DNA of 64,000 nt, from the NCBI RefSeq assembly GCF_014648055.1, contig NZ_BMQJ01000002.1, positions 124,001 to 188,000 on the forward strand, given 5' to 3'. Position 1 is the stretch's first letter, and each line of letters starts with the position of its first letter. The stretch is from Streptosporangium pseudovulgare (GTDB taxonomy: Bacteria > Actinomycetota > Actinomycetes > Streptosporangiales > Streptosporangiaceae). The notes below the pieces were generated by a model. The model was not told where the DNA came from and made no database searches. It saw only the letters and a program-made list of their open reading frames with translations. Made by a program: the position numbers and the translations under genes. Below, piece by piece: positions 7,507-16,633 of this stretch.

Positions 7507-9912
7507 TCATGGGGTCTCCGTCCTTCCCAGCAGCGCCAGCACGGTCCGCACCGCGGCGGCCGCGCGTGCCTCGTCGATCTCGTCGGCCGCCGCGGCGGCC
7601 GTCTCCCGGGTGCCGAGCGCTCGGACCCGGGAGCCGATCGAGCGCCGCTCCGGCGCGGCGAAGGCGCCGAACGTCCTGCGCAGCAGCGGCAGCACGTCCA
7701 CGAACGCCTCCGGGGCGAGGCCGGCCAGCCACCCGTCGACCAGCCCGAGCAACCGGGCGTCGTGGACGAGCAGCAGGCCGCCGCCGGACAGGAAGCCCTC
7801 GATCCAGGCCGCCGCGCGGGCCGGCGGGTGCCCCGCCGACGTGGACAGCGCCATCCGCCGGCCCGCCTCCGCGTCGTCGAGGTCCCCGGCGTCCAGCAGG
7901 ATCCTGGTGAGCCGTCCCTCGATCAGCCCGTGCAGGCCGGAACGGCCGGACAGACCGCGCAGCGCGGCCGTCCACCGGCCGCGCGGCGTCCCGTCACCGG
8001 AGACGCCGTCGGCGGGGCCGTCATCGAGGAGGGCGACGGCCGCGTGCACCTCGTCGATGTGACGCAGCAGGTCGCGGGCGGCGTCGTCGTCCAGGCCGGT
8101 GACCGCCGCGCCCAGCCCGACGCAGATCCGGGTGAGCAGGGCGTCGACGATCGCGGCCAGGCCCTCGGCGGGCGTGCCGCGCACGTCGCCGTAGCGCCGG
8201 GCGCGCACCATCGCCGGGAGCGCGGCCATCAGGTGCGTGACGTCGCTGTCGAGCGCCGCCCGCGCCGCCAGCGTGTCGAGGACGTACGGCAGCGCGTCCG
8301 GCAGGTCGGCCAGCAGGCACCGCTCGACGAGCCCGGTGAGGTCGGCCAGCGACACCCGGCCGGACCCCTGCCCGCCGGAGGGGCCGGAACCGCCGGGGCC
8401 CGGCCCGGGACCCGCCGTGCCACCGGGGGACCCGCCGGGGCCGGACGGGCCGGTGTTCGGTCCGCCGTCCGCCAGGTCGCGGGCCCGCGCGGAGGCCGCG
8501 GCCGGGACGGTGGTGCCCCAGGCGCCCGCCTCGATCAGGTCGACGTCGAACTCCGGCCGCCAGACGAGCGTCCACGACTCGCGGAAGGTGCCCTTGCCGC
8601 GGCTGCGCGCCGGGACGCCCCAGTCGACGCCGAGCAGCCGCAGCCGGTGCAGCAGCCTGCTGCGGTCGAGGTCGAGGGGTTTGCGCAGGTCGAGGTCGAG
8701 CTCGCGGTCGAGGGCCTCCGGCTTGAGCCGGAGACGCCGCTGCTCCTCGCGCAGATGGCGCTGGAGCGGCACCATCGGCGTCGAGTCGGGGACGTGGCCG
8801 AGCCGCTCCCCCACGACCATGCGCCGCCGGATCAGCTCCACCGGCAGGTCGTCGCCCTCGCACAGCACGGCCCGGGCCGCCTCGACGACCTCCGCGAGCC
8901 CGGCCAGGGGCCGGCCGCGCAGCACGGCCAGGCTCCCGGCCAGCCGTACCGCCTCGATGACGTGCGCCGAGGAGACCGGCAGACCCTCGTCGCGCAGCAC
9001 GCCCGCGGCGGCGGCCAGCCACCGTTCCACCGGGCGGTCGGCGGAGGCGAACAGGTGGTGGTACCAGCCCGGTGACGTCACCCCGGCGCCGTAGCCGCTC
9101 CAGGCGGCCAGCCTGCCGTACGTCCACGGCACCCAGGTGATCTCGGCCTTGACCTTGGGCAGTCCCCGCAGCAGCGCGTCGTCGGCCTTGACCGGGGGCA
9201 GCCCGGCGCCCCAGGCGCCGTCCCTGCCGGGGACGCCGGTCAGGGCGGGGACGTGCCAGGCGCCGCAGACGACGGCGATCCGCTCGAACCCCTCCTTGAC
9301 GGCCCTGCGGATCGTGCGCCGCATGTACGCCTCGCGCCGGGCCTCGCGGACGTCGGGGACGTGCCCGTCGCGGACCGCCGCCATCGCCTCGGCGATCACC
9401 TCGAACGGCGTGTCGCCCCGGTGCTCGACCGCGTCCTCCCACCAGCGTTCCGGGTCGTCGTATCCGGCGGCGCAGGCGAGGGCCGCGATCGGGTCGACCG
9501 GTACGGCCGGCGCCCCGGACTCCGGCGCGGCCGCTCCGGGCCCGCCTTCGCCGGGGCCTCCGCCGGCGGGGCCGTCCGGTGAGCCGTCCCGGTCGAGGGC
9601 GAGGCCGTGGGCGGCGGGCAGGTCGCAGAAGCGGACCGGGACGCCCGTCCGCACGGCGTGCCGGATCGCCTGCCACTCGGGGGAGAACTCCGCGAACGGC
9701 CAGAACGCCGCCCTGGCCGGCTCTCCGGGCACGTGGGCCAGCAGAGCGACCGGGGGCCGGAGGCCCGGGTCGGCGGCCAGCCCGGCCAGCGCGTCCGCCT
9801 CGGGCGGCCCCTCGATGAGCACGATGTCCGGCTTGAGGCGTTCGAGCTCGTCTCTCAGGGACCGCGCGGACCCCGGCCCGTGATGCCGGATCCCCAGCAC
9901 CGAAACGCTCAT
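7507..9912 (-). CDS. DUF5682 family protein (TraB/Tiki/EreA-like N-terminal motifs)
   Basis: This 801-residue protein of the DUF5682 family has no established function. The N-terminus reads SVLGIRHHGPGSARSL, then PDIVLIEGPPEAD (His10/His11, Glu34). A conserved-looking RREAYMRRTIRRAVKEGF is followed by VVCGAWHVPAL near residue 214-222. This succession (early His motif, buried Glu, Arg-Glu-x-Tyr-Met helix, Gly-Ala-x-His motif) resembles the TraB/PrgY, Tiki and erythromycin-esterase group of hydrolases; this is an inference from motifs. The rest is helical, with Gly/Pro-rich linkers near residues 112-135 and 475-515. It sits between the MoxR gene (120-base gap) and the VWA gene. Confidence 0.85.
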   Translation of the reverse strand: MSVSVLGIRHHGPGSARSLRDELERLKPDIVLIEGPPEADALAGLAADPGLRPPVALLAHVPGEPARAAFWPFAEFSPEWQAIRHAVRTGVPVRFCDLPAAHGLALDRDGSPDGPAGGGPGEGGPGAAAPESGAPAVPVDPIAALACAAGYDDPERWWEDAVEHRGDTPFEVIAEAMAAVRDGHVPDVREARREAYMRRTIRRAVKEGFERIAVVCGAWHVPALTGVPGRDGAWGAGLPPVKADDALLRGLPKVKAEITWVPWTYGRLAAWSGYGAGVTSPGWYHHLFASADRPVERWLAAAAGVLRDEGLPVSSAHVIEAVRLAGSLAVLRGRPLAGLAEVVEAARAVLCEGDDLPVELIRRRMVVGERLGHVPDSTPMVPLQRHLREEQRRLRLKPEALDRELDLDLRKPLDLDRSRLLHRLRLLGVDWGVPARSRGKGTFRESWTLVWRPEFDVDLIEAGAWGTTVPAAASARARDLADGGPNTGPSGPGGSPGGTAGPGPGPGGSGPSGGQGSGRVSLADLTGLVERCLLADLPDALPYVLDTLAARAALDSDVTHLMAALPAMVRARRYGDVRGTPAEGLAAIVDALLTRICVGLGAAVTGLDDDAARDLLRHIDEVHAAVALLDDGPADGVSGDGTPRGRWTAALRGLSGRSGLHGLIEGRLTRILLDAGDLDDAEAGRRMALSTSAGHPPARAAAWIEGFLSGGGLLLVHDARLLGLVDGWLAGLAPEAFVDVLPLLRRTFGAFAAPERRSIGSRVRALGTRETAAAAADEIDEARAAAAVRTVLALLGRTETP

Positions 9913-10032
9913 CGGCCGCCCCCGGCCACCGGGACCGCCACCCGGCCGCGAGCCGGACCGCCCGGAGGACGCGCCGCCCCGGCCCGCGGCGCGGTCCGCC
10001 CCGGCGTCGCGGCCCCGGCGGAGGGCGCCGTC

Positions 10033-11100
10033 TCAGTCCGCATCGCGGCAGGCCCGGTAGAAGTCACGCCAGTCCTCGCGTTCGCGGACGACGGTCTCGA
10101 GGTATTCGCGCCAGACGACGCGGTCGGAGACCGGGTCCTGGACGACGGCGCCGACGATCCCGGCGGCGACGTCGGAGGGGCGCAGCACCCCGTCACCGAA
10201 GTGCGCGGCCAGGGCGATGCCGTTGGTGAGGACGGAGATCGCCTCGGCGGTGCTGAGCGTGCCGCTGGGCGACTTGACCTTGGTGCGGCCGTCCTCGGTG
10301 ACGCCGGCGCGCAGCTCGCGGAAGACCGTGACGACGCGGCGGATCTCGGCGAGGCCGGTCAGGGTCTCGGGCAGCTCCAGGGAGCGGCCGAGCTGCTCGA
10401 CGCGGCGCGAGACGATGTCCACCTCCTCCTCGGCGGTGGCCGGGACCGGCAGCACGACGGTGTTGAACCTGCGGCGCAGCGCGCTGGACAGCTCGTTGAC
10501 GCCCCGGTCGCGGTCGTTGGCGGTCGCGATGACGTTGAAACCGCGCGCGGCCTGCACCTCCTCGTTGAGCTCGGGGATCGGCAGCGTCTTCTCCGACAGT
10601 ACGGTGATCAGCGCGTCCTGGACGTCGGAGGGCATGCGGGTCAGCTCCTCCACCCGGGCGATCCTGCCCTCGGCCATCGCGCGCATCACCGGGCTCGGGG
10701 TGATCGCCTCGCGGGACGGCCCCTCGGCGAGCAGCCGGGCGTAGTTCCAGCCGTAGCGGACGGCCTCCTCGGCGGTGCCGGCCGTGCCCTGCACCAGGAG
10801 CGTCGAGTCGCCGCTGATCGCGGCGGCCAGGTGCTCCGACAGCCAGGTCTTGGCGGTGCCGGGCACGCCGAGCAGCAGCAGCGCGCGGTCGGTGGCGAGG
10901 GTGGCCACGGCGACCTCCACGATGCGCCGGGGGCCGATGTACTTGGGGGTGACCGCCTCGCCGTCGCCCATGACGTACGTCGTCACCGCCCACGGCGACA
11001 GCTTCCAGCCCGGTGGCCGGGGTCGGTCGTCGTCCTTCGCGAGGATCTCCAGCTCGTCCGCGAACTGGTCTTCGGCGTGGGCCCGCAGAACCGTTGTCAA
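10033..11100 (-). CDS. MoxR-type AAA+ ATPase
   Basis: This is a 355-residue AAA+ ATPase. Walker A is GVPGTAKTWLSEHLA, the MoxR-specific helix region is GTAGTAEEAVRYGWNYARLL, sensor 1 is ATANDRDRGVN, and ALRRRFNTV holds the Arg-finger region. The Walker B position reads ARVEELTR, so the usual Asp-Glu pair is Glu-Glu. I chose the TTG at 11100 as start. It overlaps the TGA of the upstream gene (TTGA), has GGAG just upstream, and every residue before it in frame is unlike the family. It should remodel a partner protein by ATP hydrolysis; the VWA and DUF5682 products are the likely partners by gene order. Confidence 0.9.
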   Translation of the reverse strand: MTTVLRAHAEDQFADELEILAKDDDRPRPPGWKLSPWAVTTYVMGDGEAVTPKYIGPRRIVEVAVATLATDRALLLLGVPGTAKTWLSEHLAAAISGDSTLLVQGTAGTAEEAVRYGWNYARLLAEGPSREAITPSPVMRAMAEGRIARVEELTRMPSDVQDALITVLSEKTLPIPELNEEVQAARGFNVIATANDRDRGVNELSSALRRRFNTVVLPVPATAEEEVDIVSRRVEQLGRSLELPETLTGLAEIRRVVTVFRELRAGVTEDGRTKVKSPSGTLSTAEAISVLTNGIALAAHFGDGVLRPSDVAAGIVGAVVQDPVSDRVVWREYLETVVREREDWRDFYRACRDAD

Positions 11101-12566
11101 GAAAGCTCCTTCACCATGTCGTAGCGGAAACGCAGGAGGGCGGCGACCTCCTGGACGGGCGGTTCGGGCGAGAGCCGCTCGGCCTCGCCGTACAGGGCGG
11201 GGTCGACGCGCTCGCCGGCGAGCCTGGTCAGCTCGCCGAGGTTCCAGGGCTGCGTGCCGGAGACCTCGATGATCTTCTCCAGCACGGCGGACGCCAGCTC
11301 GGGCCCCCAGGGCGCGGCGGCGCCCCCGAGGACCATGATCAGCTGACCGTCGAGGCCGTGCCGCCGGACGAAGCCGGCGGCGACGCGCTCCCGCTCGGCG
11401 GCGGGCAGTACGGCCAGCAGGTCGGCGAGCGGGTCGTGGGCGAACAGCTCCCGCGCCCACTCGGGGTCGCCCTGCAGGACGGCGGCCCGCACCCATCCCG
11501 CCATGACCTCGCGCCCCCAGTCGGTGATCCTCATGCGGACGAGCTCGCCGGGCGGGCGGCCGAGCAGCCGCGGCCACACCCCGAGCGGGGTGCGCGCCAC
11601 CGCCTGCTGGAGCCACCAGCTCCGCTCGCCGGTGCCGTGCGGCGGCCTGGCGCGGATGCCGTCGCGTTCCGTCGCGGCGTCACAGGCGGTGGGCGGGGTG
11701 ACGCGGATCCGGCCGTCCTCGACGGAGAACCACCCCGTGACCCGCTCGGCCATCCGCGCGGCCAGCCGCGAGCCGGGCAGCCGGGTGAGCAGGTCGGCGG
11801 CCAGCTGGCGGACCTCCCGGCGGCGGTCGTCGAGGGCGGCCTCCAGGAACGGCTCGTCGTCCGGCGAGAGCCGGTCGGCGAGGATCTCCAGGAACGCCGC
11901 ACGGTCGCCGGGGGTCTCCTTCGCCCACCCCCGGGTGAGCAGGCTCCTGGCCGCCGCCGGGTCGGCCGCCCGCAGCGCGGCCAGGAAGGCGCGGCGGTCG
12001 CCGGGAGCGCCCAGCTCCCAGACGTCCGGCGCGCCGCCGGAGCCGCCGGGGACGGCGCCGGCCCCGGCCGTGGCGGTGGGAACGGGGGCGGTGGGCTCGT
12101 TCAGCAGGAAGCCCCAGGCGAGGTTGAGACCGGCCAGCCACCGGCCCCGGTTTCCGGCGAGGACGCCGAGGTGGGGCCGGATCGACCGGTCGCGGGCGGC
12201 CTGGTCGAGGAGCTCCGGCAGCAGGTGCGGCGGGACACGGCGGCCGTGCCCGGCCGCGACGCGCAGCCACTCGGGAAGCAGCCTCGGCTGCTCGCCGCCG
12301 AGGATCCTGGCGAGCCGGTCGGCCGCCGGGCGGGAGACCCCCGGCCGGTCCTCGGGCGGGGCGGCGGCCACCGGCTCGGCGGCCAGGGGACGGCGGCCCG
12401 CCCGCATCCGCACGGTCTGCACGGCGGCGCGTTCGAGCAGTTCGGCCTCCGGGGCCGCCGTACCGGCCAGGGGACGGCGGTCGGTGCCGACCAGCGCGGT
12501 GGAGACCAGCTCCTCCCATTCGGGCGGGGCGTTCACCAGGACCTCCCGGGGATCGTCCCGGCCCAC
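11097..12566 (-). CDS. DUF5691 family protein
   Basis: This 489-residue protein belongs to the family found next to SWIM, MoxR and VWA genes in actinobacteria and cyanobacteria (DUF5691). It begins PPEWEELVSTALVGTDRRPL and ends LLRFRYDMVKEL. In between are Leu/Ala-rich helices with paired motifs such as RRAFLAALRAADPAAARSLL and DDEPFLEAALDDRRREVRQL, which look like HEAT/Armadillo-type repeats and suggest a protein-binding scaffold. No catalytic motif was seen. The stop overlaps the TTG start of the MoxR gene, so the two are translationally coupled. The gap to the SWIM gene is 43 bases. Confidence 0.85.
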   Translation of the reverse strand: MGRDDPREVLVNAPPEWEELVSTALVGTDRRPLAGTAAPEAELLERAAVQTVRMRAGRRPLAAEPVAAAPPEDRPGVSRPAADRLARILGGEQPRLLPEWLRVAAGHGRRVPPHLLPELLDQAARDRSIRPHLGVLAGNRGRWLAGLNLAWGFLLNEPTAPVPTATAGAGAVPGGSGGAPDVWELGAPGDRRAFLAALRAADPAAARSLLTRGWAKETPGDRAAFLEILADRLSPDDEPFLEAALDDRRREVRQLAADLLTRLPGSRLAARMAERVTGWFSVEDGRIRVTPPTACDAATERDGIRARPPHGTGERSWWLQQAVARTPLGVWPRLLGRPPGELVRMRITDWGREVMAGWVRAAVLQGDPEWARELFAHDPLADLLAVLPAAERERVAAGFVRRHGLDGQLIMVLGGAAAPWGPELASAVLEKIIEVSGTQPWNLGELTRLAGERVDPALYGEAERLSPEPPVQEVAALLRFRYDMVKELS

Positions 12567-12609
12567 GAGCCGGAACGGACGGAACGGACAGGGCGGGCGA
12601 GGCGGGCGG

Positions 12610-14043
12610 TCACAGGACGATCACCCGTCCTTCCTCGTCCCAGGCGGTGAGGGGGCGCAGTCCCTCCGGGGTCCATTCGGCGGCGACGGTCAGCGGGTGG
12701 CCGCCGGAGGCGGCGATCAGCCGCCAGGGCGTGCCGCAGGAGGGGTGCAGCGCCAGCGCGCCGTCCGGGCCGGTCAGCGCCCGCAGACCGCTCCCGGCGG
12801 GGACCGCCGCGTCGAGCACCACGGGCCAGGAGTCGGTCCAGGGGTCCGCGGCGAGGGCGCGGGCCACCTCGTCCAGCGCCTCGTCCACCGTGGAGCCCGG
12901 CGGGGGGCCGGCGGAGACCTGGGGGGCATGGTCGTGGCGGGCGGCGACCAGGGCGCGCAGCGGGCACGAGCCGGGGTAGAACGCCAGGTCGGCGTCCATG
13001 GTCGTGCCGGTGACGAGGGAGGCGTCGAGGGCCTGGCCGGCCGGGGCGAACGACAGGACGAGCGCGGCCCGGCCGGTGGACCGGCCGCGCAGCCAGACCC
13101 GGCGGGCGGTGATCCGGTCGTGCTCGGTGTCACGGCGCCCGAGGACGTCCCACCGGTCGCGGACCGGCTCACCGGCCAGGACCTCCTCCTTGGCGACGGG
13201 GAAGCCGACCCGCTCGCGGACCGTCCGCAGCAGTGCGGCGTCGAGCCCGCCCGCCGCGTCCGCCGGACCGGCGGCCGGGGTGAGACGCCGGTGGGCCACG
13301 GCCAGCAGGTGCAGCAGGGCGTACTCGCCGAGGAGGCGGGCGGGCCAGTCGTCGCCGGTCAGCACCGCGCCCAGGCGGGAGACGGCTCCGGCGGCGGCCG
13401 GGGCCTGGGCGTCGACGAGGCGTTTGGCGAGGTCGTCCCACTGGTCGTGCCGCCGGGAGGTGGCGAGACCCTGCCTGACCTGGTCGGCGAGCCAGCGCTC
13501 CAGCTCCGCCAGGCCCGCCGCCACGCGCTGCTCGCGCTGCGCGGCCCGCCGGGCGTCGGCGGGGCCCGGCCCGGCCGCCACGGCCGCGCCGCCCGCCCGG
13601 CCCGCGCCGGCCTCGCCGCCCGCCGCCGCGCCGCCGCCCGTCACCGCCTCGCCGTCGCCCGCGTCATCGCCGTCCGCCGGGGCGGACGCCCGGACCGCCG
13701 CCCCGGCCGTGCGGTCGCGCCGCCGGTCGAGCCACTCCGCGGCCCAGTCGGCGGGCCCGGCGGCGTCCGGGACGCCGCCGGCCGACCACAGCAGGAGCAG
13801 TCCGAGGGCGTGCTTGCAGGGGAACTTCCGGCTCGGGCAGCTGCAGCGGTAGGCGGGCTCGGACAGGTCCACGCACGCCAGGTAGGGCTTGGAGCCGCTG
13901 CCCCTGCACTCCCCCCACAGCGCGTCCGCCGTGGCCCCGGCGCCCGACCACTTGCCGGGCGAGGAGACCCCCTGGGCCGCCTTCTGGGACGACGCGTCGG
14001 GCGCGAGGGCCAGCACCTGGTCTCGGTTCCACCGTTCGGTCAC
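12610..14043 (-). CDS. SWIM zinc-finger protein
   Basis: This 477-residue protein has a SWIM zinc finger near residues 60-80: YRCSCPSRKFPCKHALGL gives the CxC...CxH ligand set. A long Ala/Gly-rich linker and a helical C-terminal region follow. SWIM domains bind DNA or proteins. The start is taken as GTG at 14043 (VTERWNRDQVLALAP), which is the usual beginning of these proteins; the frame upstream continues but is not SWIM-like. It is the first gene of the minus-strand operon and shares a 189-base divergent promoter region with the DUF985 cupin gene. Confidence 0.88.
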   Translation of the reverse strand: MTERWNRDQVLALAPDASSQKAAQGVSSPGKWSGAGATADALWGECRGSGSKPYLACVDLSEPAYRCSCPSRKFPCKHALGLLLLWSAGGVPDAAGPADWAAEWLDRRRDRTAGAAVRASAPADGDDAGDGEAVTGGGAAAGGEAGAGRAGGAAVAAGPGPADARRAAQREQRVAAGLAELERWLADQVRQGLATSRRHDQWDDLAKRLVDAQAPAAAGAVSRLGAVLTGDDWPARLLGEYALLHLLAVAHRRLTPAAGPADAAGGLDAALLRTVRERVGFPVAKEEVLAGEPVRDRWDVLGRRDTEHDRITARRVWLRGRSTGRAALVLSFAPAGQALDASLVTGTTMDADLAFYPGSCPLRALVAARHDHAPQVSAGPPPGSTVDEALDEVARALAADPWTDSWPVVLDAAVPAGSGLRALTGPDGALALHPSCGTPWRLIAASGGHPLTVAAEWTPEGLRPLTAWDEEGRVIVL

Positions 14044-14232
14044 GTCCCGAACGCTAGCCAGCCCCACCGACAAATCCCCACCCTGGAACGGCGTTCCTTC
14101 ACCCGCGCGTCCCTTCCCACGGGATATCCCCCTCGCCGCTTTCCTCCGCCCCGTCCCGCGCCACCGGGATGGCAGACTGTCCGGTGCCCGCGCCGCGAAG
14201 CGGCCGGACCCGCCCCGCGCCGGAGGTGCCTG

Positions 14233-14664
14233 ATGACCGTTCCCGCCCGCCCGCCGCTCGCCGAGACGCTCGGGCTGTTGCCGCACCCGGAGGGCGGGTG
14301 GTACCGGGAGACCTGGCGGACCTCCCTCGACGTCACCCCGCCCGGGTACGGCGGGCCCCGGGCCACGGCCACCGGGATCTACTTCCTGCTGGAGCCGGGT
14401 GAGGAGTCGCGCCCGCACGTGGTCCGCTCCGACGAGGTGTGGCTGTGGCACCGGGGCGGTCCTCTGCTCCTCGTCCTCGGCGGCCACGAGGGGCAGCCGA
14501 CCCGGACCGTCGTCCTCGGGCCGCGGGTGGAGGAGGGGCAGGTCCCCCAGGCGGTGGTCCCCGGCGGCACCTGGCAGGCGGCCCGGCCCGCCGGGGACGA
14601 GGGGGTCCTGGTGAGCTGCGTGGTCTCCCCCGGCTTCGACTTCGCCGACTTCCGGATGGCCTGA
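14233..14664 (+). CDS. Cupin of the DUF985 family
   Basis: This 143-residue protein matches the single-domain DUF985/Cupin_5 family: LPHPEGGWYRETWRT near residues 16-30, then GIYFLLEPGEESRPHVVRSD and EVWLWHRGGPL. These carry the conserved His/Glu positions of the beta-barrel, and a SCVVSPGFDFADF tail closes it. Members may bind metal or small sugar-like ligands; the reaction is not known. The ATG has a good GGAGG 8 bases upstream. It is divergent from the SWIM operon and may be independent of it. Confidence 0.88.
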   Translation: MTVPARPPLAETLGLLPHPEGGWYRETWRTSLDVTPPGYGGPRATATGIYFLLEPGEESRPHVVRSDEVWLWHRGGPLLLVLGGHEGQPTRTVVLGPRVEEGQVPQAVVPGGTWQAARPAGDEGVLVSCVVSPGFDFADFRMA

Positions 14665-14783
14665 CCGGCGGCCGTCCCCCGCCCGCTCCGCCCATCCCCC
14701 GGAACGGCGTGCCCGGCGGGGTGTGACGGCGCGGCCGGCTGCGGGGACAATGCCGTCAGAGAACCCACACGAGGAGGTCGACG

Positions 14784-16319
14784 GTGACCGGCGAGATCAG
14801 CTCCGTGATCGGTGGCAAGCAGGCGGCGGGCGGCACGGACTACGACTCGATCAACCCTTCCCGCGTCGACGAGGTGGTCGCGCGGGTCCGGCTGGCCGAC
14901 GCGGAGACGTTCTCCTCCGCCTGCCGTACGGCGGCCGCGGCGCAGCGGGAGTGGGCGCGCGTCCCCGCGCCCGTCCGGGGGCGGGTGATCGCGTCGATCG
15001 GGCGGCTGGTGGAGGCCAACGCCGAGTCCCTGGCCCGGCTGGTGACGCGCGAGATCGGCAAGCCGTACGCCGAGGCGCTGGGTGAGGTCCGCGAGATCGT
15101 CGACACCTGCGACTTCTTCCTGGGCGAGGGGCGGCGCCTCTACGGGCAGACGGTGCCCTCGGAGATGCCTGACAAGAACCTGTTCACCTTCCGGGTCCCG
15201 GTCGGGGTGGCCGCGGTGATCACGGCGGGCAACTTCCCGGTCGCGGTGCCGTCGTGGTACCTGGTGCCCGCGCTGCTGGCCGGGAACGCGGTCGTGTGGA
15301 AGCCGGCCGAGTACGCCGCGGCGTCCGCCGAGGCGCTGTACCGGCTGTTCGCCGCCTCGGGGCTGCCCGACGGCGTGCTGAACCTGGTGTTCGCCGACGG
15401 CGCCGCGACGTTCGAGGGCCTTGGGGCGGCGCTGGGCGAGGGCACGGTGCACAAGGTCGGGTTCACCGGCTCCACCGAGGTGGGCCGCAGGATCGGCGAG
15501 CTGTGCGGGCGCCACCTGCAGTCGCCCTGCCTTGAGCTCGGCGGCAAGAACCCGATGGTGGTGGCGGCCGACGCCGACCTCGACCTGGCGGTGGAGGGGG
15601 CGCTGTTCTCCGGGTTCGGCACGGCCGGGCAGCGCTGCACCTCCCTGGGCACGGCCATCGTGCACGAGAGCGTCCACGACGAGTTCCTCGACCGCCTCAC
15701 GCGCGCGCTGGCCGCCGCCGAGATCGGCGACCCGGCGGGCGACGTGCTGTGCGGGCCGCTCCTCGATCACCGGTTCGCCTCCCGCTACGAGGAGTATCTC
15801 GGCTGGATCCAGCCGCACCACAAGGTCGTCTCCGGTCCGACCGGCCGGATCACCGCCGACAACCCGCGCGGGGACTTCACCGGCGAGGGCGGCCTGTACT
15901 ACCACCCGGTGATCGTGGACGGCGTGCGCCCCGGCGACCGGCTGTTCCTGGAGGAGACCTTCGGCCCGATCATCGGCGTGACCTCCTTCCCGACCCTGGA
16001 GGAGGCGCTGGATCTGGCCAACCGTCCCGGGTACGGGCTCTCCTCCTCCGTCTACACCACCGACCCCGCGACGGCCTTCCGGTTCCGCGAGGGCATCAGG
16101 GCGGGCATGGTCAGCGTGAACAACTCCACCTCCGGGGCCGAGGCGCACCTGCCCTTCGGCGGGAACGGCAAGTCCGGCAACGGCAGCCGCCAGTCGGGGA
16201 TGTGGGTGCTGGACCAGTTCACCCGCTGGCAGGCGATGAACTGGGACCACTCCGGCAGGCTGCAGAAGGCCCAGATGGACGTGGCGGAGATCGTGCCGGA
16301 TGTGAACTTCCGCCTGTGA
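14784..16319 (+). CDS. NAD(P)-dependent aldehyde dehydrogenase
   Basis: This 511-residue ALDH superfamily enzyme has the coenzyme segment GVAAVITAGNFPVAVPSWY, the Lys of AVVWKPAEYA, the GFTGSTEVG loop, the general base Glu in CLELGGKNP, the catalytic Cys in AGQRCTS, and EETFGPIIGV. The C-terminal LPFGGNGKSGNGSRQSG is the usual oligomerisation/substrate loop. It oxidises an aldehyde to the acid; the substrate cannot be read from the sequence and there is no pathway partner next to it. GAGGAGG lies upstream of the start. Confidence 0.9.
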   Translation: MTGEISSVIGGKQAAGGTDYDSINPSRVDEVVARVRLADAETFSSACRTAAAAQREWARVPAPVRGRVIASIGRLVEANAESLARLVTREIGKPYAEALGEVREIVDTCDFFLGEGRRLYGQTVPSEMPDKNLFTFRVPVGVAAVITAGNFPVAVPSWYLVPALLAGNAVVWKPAEYAAASAEALYRLFAASGLPDGVLNLVFADGAATFEGLGAALGEGTVHKVGFTGSTEVGRRIGELCGRHLQSPCLELGGKNPMVVAADADLDLAVEGALFSGFGTAGQRCTSLGTAIVHESVHDEFLDRLTRALAAAEIGDPAGDVLCGPLLDHRFASRYEEYLGWIQPHHKVVSGPTGRITADNPRGDFTGEGGLYYHPVIVDGVRPGDRLFLEETFGPIIGVTSFPTLEEALDLANRPGYGLSSSVYTTDPATAFRFREGIRAGMVSVNNSTSGAEAHLPFGGNGKSGNGSRQSGMWVLDQFTRWQAMNWDHSGRLQKAQMDVAEIVPDVNFRL

Positions 16320-16633
16320 CTTTGCCGTTCCGGGGGGTTCTCCCCATCGGAAGAGCGGCATCCCCTTTGCGAGGGACACGACGGCCCGCGCCGTACTCCG
16401 GGAACGCCCGGGAACGGCCGGGCCGTCGCGCACCTGGCGGCCGTCAGGCGCGCCGGGGCACGTGGGAGGTCGTGAGCTGCGGCGCGGCCTCCCACGGTCT
16501 GTACGGCACGGCCCGCGGGCTCACACGGAGCCGACCACGCATTTCATTATTCGAGACGTTCTTTCTTGAAATGCGAGATGGCTGTTACGGTCGATCCGTC
16601 CGGCACCCGGCCGACCGAGGAAGTGATCTCCCC
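16320..16633 (+). other. 314-base intergenic region before the methyltransferase
   Basis: There is no gene here. The first part is GC-rich. From 16535 it becomes less GC-rich and contains the inverted repeat at 16538-16575, so the methyltransferase promoter or its control site probably lies there. No clear terminator for the aldehyde dehydrogenase gene was seen. Confidence 0.5.
16538..16575. promoter_or_regulatory. Inverted repeat CGCATTTCA ... TGAAATGCG
   Basis: Nine-base arms (16538-16546 and 16567-16575) are perfectly complementary across a 20-base spacer that contains TTATTCGAGACG. It lies 58 bases before the methyltransferase start. It could be a dimeric regulator site or an RNA stem. 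The low GC content compared with its surroundings supports a regulatory role. Confidence 0.45.

Noticed and set aside
10033..11616. MoxR frame extended to 527 residues
   Set aside because: Residues before the TTG at 11100 are antisense/out-of-frame to DUF5691 and have shadow composition; the TTGA joint and GGAG support the shorter form.
12610..14487. SWIM protein extended to 625 residues
   Set aside because: The extra N-terminal part overlaps the divergent cupin gene and lacks similarity to SWIM proteins; GTG 14043 gives the usual start.
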